Assembly (NCBI GenBank): GCA_001604265.1
Contig: LVBC01000053.1
Location: forward strand, 1 to 5,075
Direction of reading: 5' to 3'
Origin: Spirochaetales bacterium Spiro_01
GTDB taxonomy: Bacteria > Spirochaetota > Spirochaetia > Sphaerochaetales > Sphaerochaetaceae
DNA length: 5,075 nucleotides
Shown piece after piece: positions 1 to 5,075 of the stretch. The notes below the pieces were generated by a model. The model saw only the letters and a program-made list of their open reading frames with translations, was not told where the DNA came from and ran no database searches. A program made the position numbers and the translations under genes. Each line of letters starts with the position of its first letter. The stretch's first letter is position 1.

Positions 1-1386
1 GATATCCATCAGCTGCTGTGCCCTCTCTCTGCTTTCGGCCTCCGCCATTATCCTCAGGAGTGGTTCCGTGCCGGAGAAGCGGCAGATGACGTAGCTTCCA
101 TCCTTGAAGTACACCTTGCAGCCATCCATGTAGCTGACCCTCTCCACACTGTACTCGAACTGGGGAAGTCTCTTCTCCTCCATCAGAAGCTGCACGATGT
201 GCTTCTTGTCATCTGGAGAGAAGGTCAAAGCTGTATCGAGGAAGACAGTCCTGCCCCACTTTCCTGCAATCAGCTCCGATATCTCGTGGACCGACATGTT
301 CGTTACGCTTATCATCTCGACGAAGAGGGAGGCTGCGTAGATCGCATCCTTTCCGAATATGTGACCCCTCACTGTAAGGCCACCGGAGGACTCGCCACCT
401 AGCACTGCATCGTATCTGTCTATTGCGGATGAGACCCACTTGAAGCCGACAGGAACCTCGATGCACTCCTCGCCGAAGGAGGAGGCCATCCTGTCGAGGA
501 CATGGGTCGTCGAGATGTTCCTGACGACCGGTCCCTTCCACCCCTTCTTCTCATGCAGATACCAGTAGAGCATGCAGATTATCTCGTTCATGCTGACATA
601 TCTGCCCTCGCTGTCTATTATGCTGAGCCTGTCCCCATCACCATCGAAGGCGATTCCGAAGTCGTATCTTCCCCTTATCACCCTGTCTGCAAGGTCCCTG
701 AGAGTTGTCTCTGAGGGTGCGGGATAGTCTCCACCGAAGTAGGCGTCCTTGTTGCTGTTGAAGAGGTCGACTGTACAGCGGCAGGTATTGAGGATAACAA
801 GAAGCGGATAGGTTCCGGAGCCGTGCATGGGATCGAAGAGCACTCTTGGCCCCCTCTCCCTTATAGCCTTCTGGTCGAGAAGTGCAAGTATATCGTCGAT
901 GAAGTCGTTGAACGGATTCTTCAGGAAGGTGACGAGGCCCCTTTCCACAGCCTCCTTGAACTCGATCCTCGAGTACCCTTTCTGCGTCTCGATGAAGCTC
1001 TCGATCCTTTCGGTGACCTCGACAGGTGCATCCCTGCCCTCCTTGACTATCACCTTGATCCCATCGTACTCGGGTGGATTATGGCTGGCAGTGACCTCGA
1101 GTCCACAGTAGAGCTCCTGCTTCTTCACTGTATGCATCACAAGAGGAGATGGAGCGCTTCGCTTCATCATCCAGACCTTCAGGCCATTGGCCGCAAATAC
1201 CTCAGACAGCCATTTAGCACCGGATTCCGATAGAAAACGTCTATCGTAGCCTATCATTATCGGTCTGTCATCATGACAGTCGGCCTTGAGCATGTCCGAT
1301 ATGGCCTGTGCGACTCTGTTGACATTCTCTCTTGTGAAGTCGTCTCCGATTATGGCTCTCCAGCCACCTGTACCGAAATGTATCAT
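1..1386 (-). CDS. Phosphoglucomutase/phosphomannomutase family protein (alpha-D-phosphohexomutase), 3' end cut by window edge
   Basis: This enzyme interconverts the 1- and 6-phosphates of a hexose (glucose, mannose or an amino sugar) in the cytoplasm, feeding glycogen, cell-wall or glycan synthesis. The 462 visible codons are open from ATG at 1386 to the window edge. All four active-site elements of the superfamily are present. The N-terminus reads IHFGTGGWRAIIGDD. The phosphoserine loop is TASHNP with catalytic S101. The Mg-binding loop is DGDGDR with D248, D250 and D252. The sugar-binding loop is GGESSGG around E332. The phosphate-binding loop RFSGTEP starts at R436 in the C-terminal domain. 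Family members are about 460-480 residues, so only a few C-terminal residues are missing. An AGGAG ribosome binding site lies 6 bases before the start. Sugar specificity cannot be decided: the GESSGG loop differs from the GEMSGH loop of classical PMM/PGM enzymes. It lies 60 bases downstream of the glycosylase gene on the same strand and may share its transcript. Confidence 0.93.
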   Translation of the reverse strand, partial: MIHFGTGGWRAIIGDDFTRENVNRVAQAISDMLKADCHDDRPIMIGYDRRFLSESGAKWLSEVFAANGLKVWMMKRSAPSPLVMHTVKKQELYCGLEVTASHNPPEYDGIKVIVKEGRDAPVEVTERIESFIETQKGYSRIEFKEAVERGLVTFLKNPFNDFIDDILALLDQKAIRERGPRVLFDPMHGSGTYPLLVILNTCRCTVDLFNSNKDAYFGGDYPAPSETTLRDLADRVIRGRYDFGIAFDGDGDRLSIIDSEGRYVSMNEIICMLYWYLHEKKGWKGPVVRNISTTHVLDRMASSFGEECIEVPVGFKWVSSAIDRYDAVLGGESSGGLTVRGHIFGKDAIYAASLFVEMISVTNMSVHEISELIAGKWGRTVFLDTALTFSPDDKKHIVQLLMEEKRLPQFEYSVERVSYMDGCKVYFKDGSYVICRFSGTEPLLRIMAEAESRERAQQLMDI

Positions 1387-1430
1387 ATCTTTCTCCTGAG
1401 CCTTTAGGATACATCACTTCAGTGCCCAAT

Positions 1431-1467
1431 GAAAGAAAGAGAATTATCAAAGATATCCTGATAATTC
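1431..1467 (-). terminator. Possible weak intrinsic terminator or 3'-end stem-loop after the glycosylase gene
   Basis: Perfect 8-base arms, GAATTATC (1441-1448) and GATAATTC (1460-1467), flank an 11-base loop. Read on the minus strand, the stem overlaps the glycosylase stop codon (1447-1449) and is followed at once by the pyrimidine run TCTTTCTTTC. The shape resembles a terminator, but the stem is AT-rich with only two G-C pairs and the tract is not a pure T run, so termination would be leaky at best. Confidence 0.3.
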
Positions 1468-1932
1468 GATTCTCCAGGCATCCACGAGTCTCTCAAGAGA
1501 CCAGGTAGCGTTCGCAGGAGATGTGGATGGAAGACAGACCGCTTCTCTTCCTGTAACAGGCAGTATGTAGCGCCTGTAGAGCTCTGCCGACTTTCTTCCA
1601 TTCGTGAATATCGCCCTGATATCCGCACTGTCCAGTATCACAGAGAGGTCATTGGCAGTGACGTTCCTTATCGAGGAGTCGGAGGAGCCCTCTATATCGC
1701 AGGAGGCAATGACATCCCAGAGTGCAAGACCTGAGGAGAGTATGAGATCCCGCTTCTCCTCTATGGTCCCTGGCAGAGGCCTCTCTGTGATGCGTGAGAT
1801 CACAGACCAGAAGCGGTTCATCCTGTGCCCATAGAAGAAGCCCTCCTCCCTGGATTTCACAGAGGGAAAGGAGCCCAGGATCAGGACCTTGGATAAGGGA
1901 CTGTACAGTGGTGGGATCGGATGGACTATCAT
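1447..1932 (-). CDS. DNA-deoxyinosine glycosylase (UDG superfamily, hypoxanthine-DNA glycosylase type)
   Basis: This enzyme removes deaminated bases, chiefly hypoxanthine arising from adenine deamination, from DNA and so starts base excision repair. The 161-residue protein is the full length of this single-domain family. LILGSFPSVKS (17-27) is the first substrate-pocket motif. GFFYGHRMNRFW (31-42) follows, with N39 at the asparagine I recall as functionally important in the characterised archaeal enzyme. GLALWDVIASCD (68-79) and GSSDSSI (82-88) come next. LPSTSPANA (134-142) takes the place of the C-terminal HPSP-type motif of other uracil-DNA glycosylases. The gene is divergent from the methyltransferase/ZIP operon, with a 94-base gap. 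No strong Shine-Dalgarno site precedes the ATG. A GATAAT box at 1939-1944 on the same strand sits so close that the mRNA could be nearly leaderless, but no convincing -35 accompanies it. Substrate range (inosine versus uracil) is inferred from the family, not proven. Confidence 0.88.
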   Translation of the reverse strand: MIVHPIPPLYSPLSKVLILGSFPSVKSREEGFFYGHRMNRFWSVISRITERPLPGTIEEKRDLILSSGLALWDVIASCDIEGSSDSSIRNVTANDLSVILDSADIRAIFTNGRKSAELYRRYILPVTGREAVCLPSTSPANATWSLERLVDAWRIELSGYL

Positions 1933-1959
1933 GACCCGATTATCTCACATATGACAGTG

Positions 1960-1988
1960 TTGAAAAAGAATGGATAAAGGAATAACAT
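1960..1988 (+). promoter_or_regulatory. Sigma-70-type promoter of the methyltransferase/ZIP operon
   Basis: TTGAAA (1960-1965) as -35 and TAACAT (1983-1988) as -10 are separated by exactly 17 bases. Each hexamer has clear matches to TTGACA and TATAAT. The predicted start site is near 1995, about 32 bases upstream of the first ATG and inside the palindrome at 1993-2008. This is a prediction by eye; the region is AT-rich, which raises the chance of a fortuitous match. Confidence 0.6.
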
Positions 1989-1992
1989 GACA

Positions 1993-2008
1993 GTTAGCAT
2001 ATGCTAAC
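1993..2008. promoter_or_regulatory. Perfect 16-bp palindrome, probable repressor operator
   Basis: GTTAGCATATGCTAAC is identical to its reverse complement over all 16 bases, and the symmetry stops exactly at both ends. It begins 4 bases after the -10 box, covers the predicted transcription start and ends 7 bases before the GGAGG ribosome binding site. Bound protein there would block initiation. TTAG...CTAA half-sites are loosely reminiscent of DtxR/MntR-family metal-regulator boxes, and a ZIP metal transporter is encoded in the operon. The regulator is not in the window and the family assignment is only a suggestion. Confidence 0.6.
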
Positions 2009-2026
2009 AATCTCTGGAGGTGTTCT

Positions 2027-2806
2027 ATGAAGCCGGATTACAAGAACTGGATTCCGATCGAGCTGCTTGCTTTGGTACTGTTCTTTTCTGTACTGTCCAT
2101 TGCTCTGCTCCTGCTCGACCTTGTACTTCTCAGTGGCACCTTGAGGATAGTGCTTGCAGTCGTTCTTTCTCTCATTGCACTCTTTTCACTTCTTATGCTG
2201 GCCTGGTCCTGCTATGGCTACAGGACATTCTCCTACAATGGCAGAAGACAGCTATCGAGAGAGATAATAGAGGGGGTTGCAAGGTATATAGAGCTTCCTG
2301 AGGGTGGCACCTGCCTCGATGTGGGCTGTGGAAGCGGCGCACTTGCAATTGCAGTTGCAAGAAGGAATCCACAGGGCATGGTCACCGGAATCGACAAGTG
2401 GGGCCTCGAGTACTCATCCTTCTCGAAAAGGCTCTGCGAGAACAACGCAGAGGCAGAAGGAGTTTCCAATATAAGCTTCCAGAGACAGGATGCTGTCTCT
2501 CTTGCATTCGATGATGAAAGCTTCGATGCAATAGTCTCAAACTACGTCTACCACAACATACCATCGAAGAACAGGCAGGATATCCTGATGGAGAGCCTCA
2601 GGTGTCTCAGGAAGGGAGGAAGCTTTGCCCTGCACGATATCTTCTCAAGGGAGAAATATGGTAATATGGATGAGTTCCTTTCAAAGCTCAGAGCTCTGGG
2701 CTTTGAAAAGGTCGAACTGATCGGCACAGTCGGTGTTCTGATGACGAAGAAGGAGGCAAGGCTCATAGGCCTTGAGGGCTCTGCCCTCCTTGTAGGAAGG
2801 AAATGA
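2027..2806 (+). CDS. Membrane-anchored class I SAM-dependent methyltransferase
   Basis: This protein transfers a methyl group from S-adenosylmethionine to an unknown acceptor. Residues 11-35 and 39-62 are two long hydrophobic helices separated by a short turn (S36-T38), with a basic stretch after the second (R66, R73, R74, R78). The catalytic domain should therefore sit on the cytoplasmic face of the membrane. The Rossmann methyltransferase fold follows. Motif I is LDVGCGSGAL (97-106) and the acidic end of strand 2 is GIDKWG with D123. A DAVSLAFDDESFDAIVSNY segment covers motifs II-III around the fourth strand, and CLRKGG precedes the late strands. The 259 residues make a complete protein. 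GGAGG at 2016-2020, 6 bases before the ATG, supports this start. It is the first gene of the operon behind the promoter and palindrome, and its TGA overlaps the ATG of the ZIP gene (ATGA). Substrate is unknown: lipid, quinone, small molecule or metal/metalloid chemistry are all possible. Confidence 0.88.
   Translation: MKPDYKNWIPIELLALVLFFSVLSIALLLLDLVLLSGTLRIVLAVVLSLIALFSLLMLAWSCYGYRTFSYNGRRQLSREIIEGVARYIELPEGGTCLDVGCGSGALAIAVARRNPQGMVTGIDKWGLEYSSFSKRLCENNAEAEGVSNISFQRQDAVSLAFDDESFDAIVSNYVYHNIPSKNRQDILMESLRCLRKGGSFALHDIFSREKYGNMDEFLSKLRALGFEKVELIGTVGVLMTKKEARLIGLEGSALLVGRK
2794..2800 (+). promoter_or_regulatory. Ribosome binding site leaving two candidate starts for the ZIP gene
   Basis: AGGAAGG can serve two starts. 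Its AGGA core lies 5 bases before the ATG at 2803, which overlaps the upstream stop. Its AAGG end lies 11 bases before a second in-frame ATG at 2812. The first gives better spacing and translational coupling; the second would shorten the protein by three residues. Confidence 0.5.
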
Positions 2807-3591
2807 CAGCAATGAATACTCCAGTGATGATAGGACTTCTGATTCCATTCCTCGGCACCGCTCTTGGCTCTGCCTGTGTTCTCTTCATGAAGCACAAGCT
2901 GGATGAGAATCTGACGAAGATACTCTCCGGCTTTGCTGCAGGTGTAATGGTCGCAGCCTCGGTCTGGAGTCTGCTCGTGCCTGCAATAGAGATGTCGGAT
3001 CGGATGGGAAAGTTCGCCTTCGTCCCTGCAGTTTCAGGCTTCTGTATCGGAATGCTCTTCCTCCTCTTCCTGGATACCTTCACTCCTCACATGCACATAG
3101 ACCACCATGTCGAAGGCATGAAGAGTTCACTTGGGAAGTACACTATGATGGTGCTTGCCGTGACGATCCACAACATCCCAGAGGGCATGGCAGTCGGCGT
3201 TCTCTACGCCGGCCTTATCCAGAACAATGCGATGATATCATCCTCCGGGGCCTTTGCACTTGCGCTTGGCATCGCAATCCAGAACTTCCCCGAGGGCGCA
3301 ATAATCTCGATGCCGCTCTACTCCGAAGGGCTTGGCAGAGGAAGGTCATTTCTGTATGGAATGCTTTCCGGCATAGTCGAACCGATTGCAGGCGCAGTTA
3401 CCATCCTGCTTGCCTCTCTGATGGTCCCTGTATTGCCTTATCTTCTGAGCTTTGCAGCTGGTGCCATGATCTATGTTGTAGTCGAGGAGCTTGTTCCCGA
3501 GATGTCAAGCGGAAAGCATTCCGACAGGGCGACTCTTGCATTCATGCTCGGCTTTGCACTGATGATGGTCCTGGATGTGGCACTGGGGTGA
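2803..3591 (+). CDS. ZIP-family divalent metal transporter (GufA/BbZIP-like)
   Basis: This inner-membrane protein moves Zn2+ or related metals (Fe2+, Mn2+, Cd2+) into the cytoplasm. The 262 residues show about eight hydrophobic helices, roughly 7-28, 40-62, 73-93, 113-137, 146-172, 182-206, 208-232 and 243-261. The two signature metal-site helices are intact: HNIPEG (H123, N124, E127) in helix 4 and QNFPEG (Q160, N161, E164) in helix 5. GIVEPIAG (E193) in helix 6 supplies a further acidic ligand. Gln rather than His at 160 is the GufA/BbZIP pattern and differs from ZupT-like proteins, which I recall having His there. The loop between helices 3 and 4 is short but rich in His (H96, H98, H101, H102), typical of ZIP metal-handling loops. 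The gene overlaps the upstream methyltransferase by 4 bases and ends 7 bases before the next start, so it is firmly in the same operon. The metal actually carried cannot be told from sequence. Confidence 0.92.
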   Translation: MTAMNTPVMIGLLIPFLGTALGSACVLFMKHKLDENLTKILSGFAAGVMVAASVWSLLVPAIEMSDRMGKFAFVPAVSGFCIGMLFLLFLDTFTPHMHIDHHVEGMKSSLGKYTMMVLAVTIHNIPEGMAVGVLYAGLIQNNAMISSSGAFALALGIAIQNFPEGAIISMPLYSEGLGRGRSFLYGMLSGIVEPIAGAVTILLASLMVPVLPYLLSFAAGAMIYVVVEELVPEMSSGKHSDRATLAFMLGFALMMVLDVALG

Positions 3592-3592
3592 G
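3587..3592 (+). promoter_or_regulatory. Ribosome binding site that decides the start of the second methyltransferase
   Basis: GGTGAG includes the stop codon of the ZIP gene (TGA, 3589-3591) and lies 6 bases before the ATG at 3599. An earlier in-frame ATG at 3575 lies inside the ZIP gene, has no comparable site and would add eight residues (MWHWGERI) read from ZIP coding sequence, so 3599 is preferred. Confidence 0.65.
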
Positions 3593-3598
3593 AGAATC

Positions 3599-4234
3599 AT
3601 GAACGAGATGGATATAACAAGATTGGGAAATCCTGCAAGGCCTTCAGGCGAAGCTGGGCGTCTCATGCTCGAGAGGATGAACAGAAGCCATGAGGAGCTC
3701 ACGAACTGGGCACTTGGCCTTGTAGATATCGCAAGGGACGCTGAAGTACTCGATATCGGCTGTGGCGGAGGTGCGACACTGCTCAGGCTCCTTGCAAGGG
3801 CAGCGGAGGGTCACATCACTGGAGTCGACTACTCTGAGGTCGCAGTGAAGGCCTCGCTTGAGAATGCAGCAGAGGCAGTCAGGAATGGAAGGATTTCAGT
3901 GGTCGAAGGCTCTGTCGAGAAGCTCTGCTTCGACTCTGAGAGCTTCGATCTGGTCACGACCTTCGAAAGCCTCTACTTCTGGCCTGATCCGGAGAGCAAT
4001 CTGAAGGAGGTCTTCAGAGTGACGAAGAGGAGAGGAAAGCTTCTTATTGCGCTGAATGTCCACGATACGGGTGCTCTCTCTCCCGAGAGACTTGAATCGA
4101 TAGAAAGCTACAGGATGAAGGTATTCACCCGAAGCAGATTATCTTCGATGCTGCTTGCTGCTGGCTTCAGGGATATAGAGCTTCATGTGATGGAGGATTC
4201 GACAAGAATCGCAGCAAGGTGCACAAGACCATAA
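3599..4234 (+). CDS. Class I SAM-dependent methyltransferase (soluble, Methyltransf_11/25-like)
   Basis: This is a predicted cytoplasmic methyltransferase of 211 residues with no membrane segment. A conserved-looking leader, NPARPSGEAGRLMLERMN (11-28) followed by H31 and W37, precedes the fold. It resembles the NP-x-x-PSG...GR-x-ML-x-x-MN-x-x-H leader I associate with a widespread uncharacterised methyltransferase group. Motif I is LDIGCGGGAT (51-60) and the SAM-ribose acidic residue is D77 in GVDYS. VEGSVEKLCFDSESFDLVTTFESLYFW covers motifs II and III, followed by EVFRVTKRRGKL around strand 5. Substrate is unknown. It is not a duplicate of the first methyltransferase: the N-termini and motif contexts differ, and this one lacks the membrane anchor. 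It begins 7 bases after the ZIP stop, so it is co-transcribed and probably translationally coupled. The 58 bases after its stop hold a hairpin before the dehydrogenase gene. Confidence 0.88.
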   Translation: MNEMDITRLGNPARPSGEAGRLMLERMNRSHEELTNWALGLVDIARDAEVLDIGCGGGATLLRLLARAAEGHITGVDYSEVAVKASLENAAEAVRNGRISVVEGSVEKLCFDSESFDLVTTFESLYFWPDPESNLKEVFRVTKRRGKLLIALNVHDTGALSPERLESIESYRMKVFTRSRLSSMLLAAGFRDIELHVMEDSTRIAARCTRP

Positions 4235-4244
4235 AGGAAACACG

Positions 4245-4265
4245 ATCCGTCTCATAGAGATGGAT
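4245..4265 (+). repeat. Intercistronic inverted repeat/hairpin between methyltransferase and dehydrogenase genes
   Basis: The arms ATCCGTCTC (4245-4253) and GAGATGGAT (4257-4265) form nine pairs, eight Watson-Crick and one G-U, around a three-base ATA loop. Flanking bases do not extend the pairing. No T-run follows (the next bases are ACAGATAGAACAG), so it is not a standard intrinsic terminator. It may be an mRNA-stabilising or processing structure, or a protein-binding site that sets the dehydrogenase apart from the upstream genes. The function is inferred. Confidence 0.5.
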
Positions 4266-4280
4266 ACAGATAGAACAGAG

Positions 4281-4284
4281 AGGA
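4281..4284 (+). promoter_or_regulatory. Ribosome binding site that decides the start of the dehydrogenase
   Basis: AGGA, within GAGAGGAA, lies 8 bases before the ATG at 4293. A second in-frame ATG at 4260 would add eleven residues, but it lies in the 3' arm side of the hairpin, has no well-spaced Shine-Dalgarno sequence and would add a charged tail (MDTDRTERNSI) before the usual short SDR lead-in. Start 4293 is preferred. Confidence 0.6.
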
Positions 4285-4292
4285 ACAGCATC

Positions 4293-5075
4293 ATGAATCT
4301 GAATCTAAAGGACAAGGTAGTTGTCATCACCGGCTCGACAGGCGGTGTCGGAGAGGCCCTTACAAAGGCCTTCGCAGCTGAGGGTTGCAGGCTTGCAATC
4401 ACATCAACAAGGCAGGAGAAGCTCGACAAGCTCGTTTCTGCCATCGATATTGCACCTGAAAAGCTTCTTACATTCGTTGTCGATGTCACAAAGGAAGATG
4501 AGGTAAGGAACGCAATCGAGCAGACAGTTGCGAAGTGGGGAAGACTGGATGTTCTCGTCAACAATGCAGGCTACGAGGGAAAGAGCCTCCCGATCGACCA
4601 GCAGACAGTCGAGAATGTGATGAACGTCTACAACGTCAACGTATTCGGGCCTATGTTCGGCATGAAGTATGCACTGACCCAGATGAAGAAGCAGAAGAGC
4701 GGCGCGATCGTCAACATCTCATCACAGGCTTCGGTCACTGGCGCTGCAACAATGAGCGCCTACGTCTCCTCCAAGCACGCAGTCTTCGGCATGTCGAAGT
4801 GCGCAGCACTCGAGGTCGCAGAACTCGGAATCCACATCAACTGCATCGGACCTGGCCCTATCGATACTCCTATGATGACAAAGCTCGAGAAGCAGGCTCT
4901 CGGTGAGGGCGTCTCGAAGGAGGAGGCAATGAAGATCTTCGCAGCCTCCTACCCCAACAAGAGGTACTGCAGACCAGAGGAGGTTGCAGATCTTGCCATC
5001 TTCCTTGCCTCCGAGAAGTCCAGCCATATCACTGGCTCGCTCGTCACGATGGATGGAGGTCAGGCAGCTCTCGGT
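4293..5075 (+). CDS. Short-chain dehydrogenase/reductase (classical SDR), 3' end cut by window edge
   Basis: This is an NAD(P)H-dependent oxidoreductase acting on an alcohol/ketone substrate that cannot be named. The 261 visible codons stay open to the edge and carry the full classical SDR pattern. TGSTGGVG (13-20) is the dinucleotide loop. R40, shortly after strand 2 (ITSTR), hints at NADP preference. D64-V65 contacts adenine. NNAG (90-93) and N116 stabilise the fold and active site. S144, Y157 and K161 form the catalytic set (NISSQ and YVSSK), and GPGPIDTPM (186-194) is the post-catalytic loop. The end, TGSLVTMDGGQ, is the usual SDR C-terminal motif, so only a few residues are missing. The family includes 3-oxoacyl-ACP reductases, sugar and polyol dehydrogenases and gluconate 5-dehydrogenase-like enzymes. 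The gene follows the methyltransferase on the same strand after 58 bases with a hairpin, so it may be the last operon member or a separately controlled gene. Codons become strongly C-ending (AAC, GTC, ATC) in the second half. Confidence 0.92.
   Translation, partial: MNLNLKDKVVVITGSTGGVGEALTKAFAAEGCRLAITSTRQEKLDKLVSAIDIAPEKLLTFVVDVTKEDEVRNAIEQTVAKWGRLDVLVNNAGYEGKSLPIDQQTVENVMNVYNVNVFGPMFGMKYALTQMKKQKSGAIVNISSQASVTGAATMSAYVSSKHAVFGMSKCAALEVAELGIHINCIGPGPIDTPMMTKLEKQALGEGVSKEEAMKIFAASYPNKRYCRPEEVADLAIFLASEKSSHITGSLVTMDGGQAALG

Noticed and set aside
823..1233. A 136-codon plus-strand open frame opposite the phosphohexomutase
   Set aside because: It lies wholly antisense to a gene with all its catalytic motifs, has no recognisable domain and no ribosome binding site, so it is a shadow frame.
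1400..1440. A promoter for the phosphohexomutase within the 60-base gap (TATCCT at 1406-1411 on the minus strand)
   Set aside because: No acceptable -35 lies at 16-18 bases; the best is TTTCAT. The evidence does not support a separate promoter.
1991..2010. Reading the palindrome as a Rex (redox) operator because of TTGTTA and TAAC
   Set aside because: The Rex box is TTGTTAA-N4-TTAACAA. Here the half-sites are spaced 8 rather than 6 apart and the right end reads TAACTG, so it does not fit.
2342..2361. Inverted repeat CTTGCAA...TTGCAAG
   Set aside because: It falls inside the methyltransferase coding sequence and arises from repeated CTT/GCA/GTT/GCA codons for LAIAVA, so it is not a likely regulatory site.
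3575..3598. An upstream start for the second methyltransferase at 3575
   Set aside because: It lies inside the ZIP gene, lacks a ribosome binding site and adds residues that do not look like part of the fold; 3599 has a well-placed GGTGAG.
4245..4265. Calling the intercistronic hairpin a Rho-independent terminator
   Set aside because: The stem is adequate, but the following bases are A/G-rich with no T tract.
4139..4564. A 141-codon minus-strand open frame spanning the end of the second methyltransferase and the start of the dehydrogenase
   Set aside because: It is antisense to two well-supported genes, is Ser/Phe-rich low-complexity translation and has no domain; it is an artefact of codon bias on the other strand.

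Overview
This window looks like ordinary bacterial chromosome, densely coded. GC content appears moderate, near 50% by eye. Arginine is written almost entirely with AGA/AGG, and isoleucine ATA is common. A good sigma-70-type promoter with Shine-Dalgarno sites points to a bacterium, probably an anaerobe or gut-type lineage, but I cannot name the phylum. No rRNA, tRNA, CRISPR array, insertion sequence or phage gene is visible.

The left part (1-1932) lies on the minus strand. It holds a UDG-superfamily glycosylase of the DNA-deoxyinosine (hypoxanthine) type (1447-1932). After 60 bases comes an alpha-D-phosphohexomutase (phosphoglucomutase/phosphomannomutase family) that starts at 1386 and runs off the left edge with only its last few residues missing. 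An AT-rich stem-loop at the 3' end of the glycosylase gene may partly separate the two.

A 94-base divergent gap (1933-2026) carries the control region of the right-hand operon. It has a TTGAAA-17-TAACAT promoter, whose predicted start site falls inside a perfect 16-base palindrome (GTTAGCATATGCTAAC), followed by a GGAGG ribosome binding site. This is the layout expected of a repressor operator.

The right part (2027-5075) is a plus-strand cluster. It encodes a class I SAM methyltransferase with two N-terminal membrane helices, a ZIP-family divalent metal transporter (GufA/BbZIP-like) that overlaps it by 4 bases, a second soluble class I SAM methyltransferase 7 bases further on, and a short-chain dehydrogenase/reductase after 58 bases that contain a strong hairpin. 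The dehydrogenase runs off the right edge nearly complete. The tight packing of the first three genes implies one mRNA with coupled translation. The transporter suggests metal control or metal-linked chemistry, but the substrates of both methyltransferases and the dehydrogenase cannot be read from the sequence.

The most interesting items are the palindromic operator and the methyltransferase-ZIP-methyltransferase operon it appears to control. Nothing here proves a new system.
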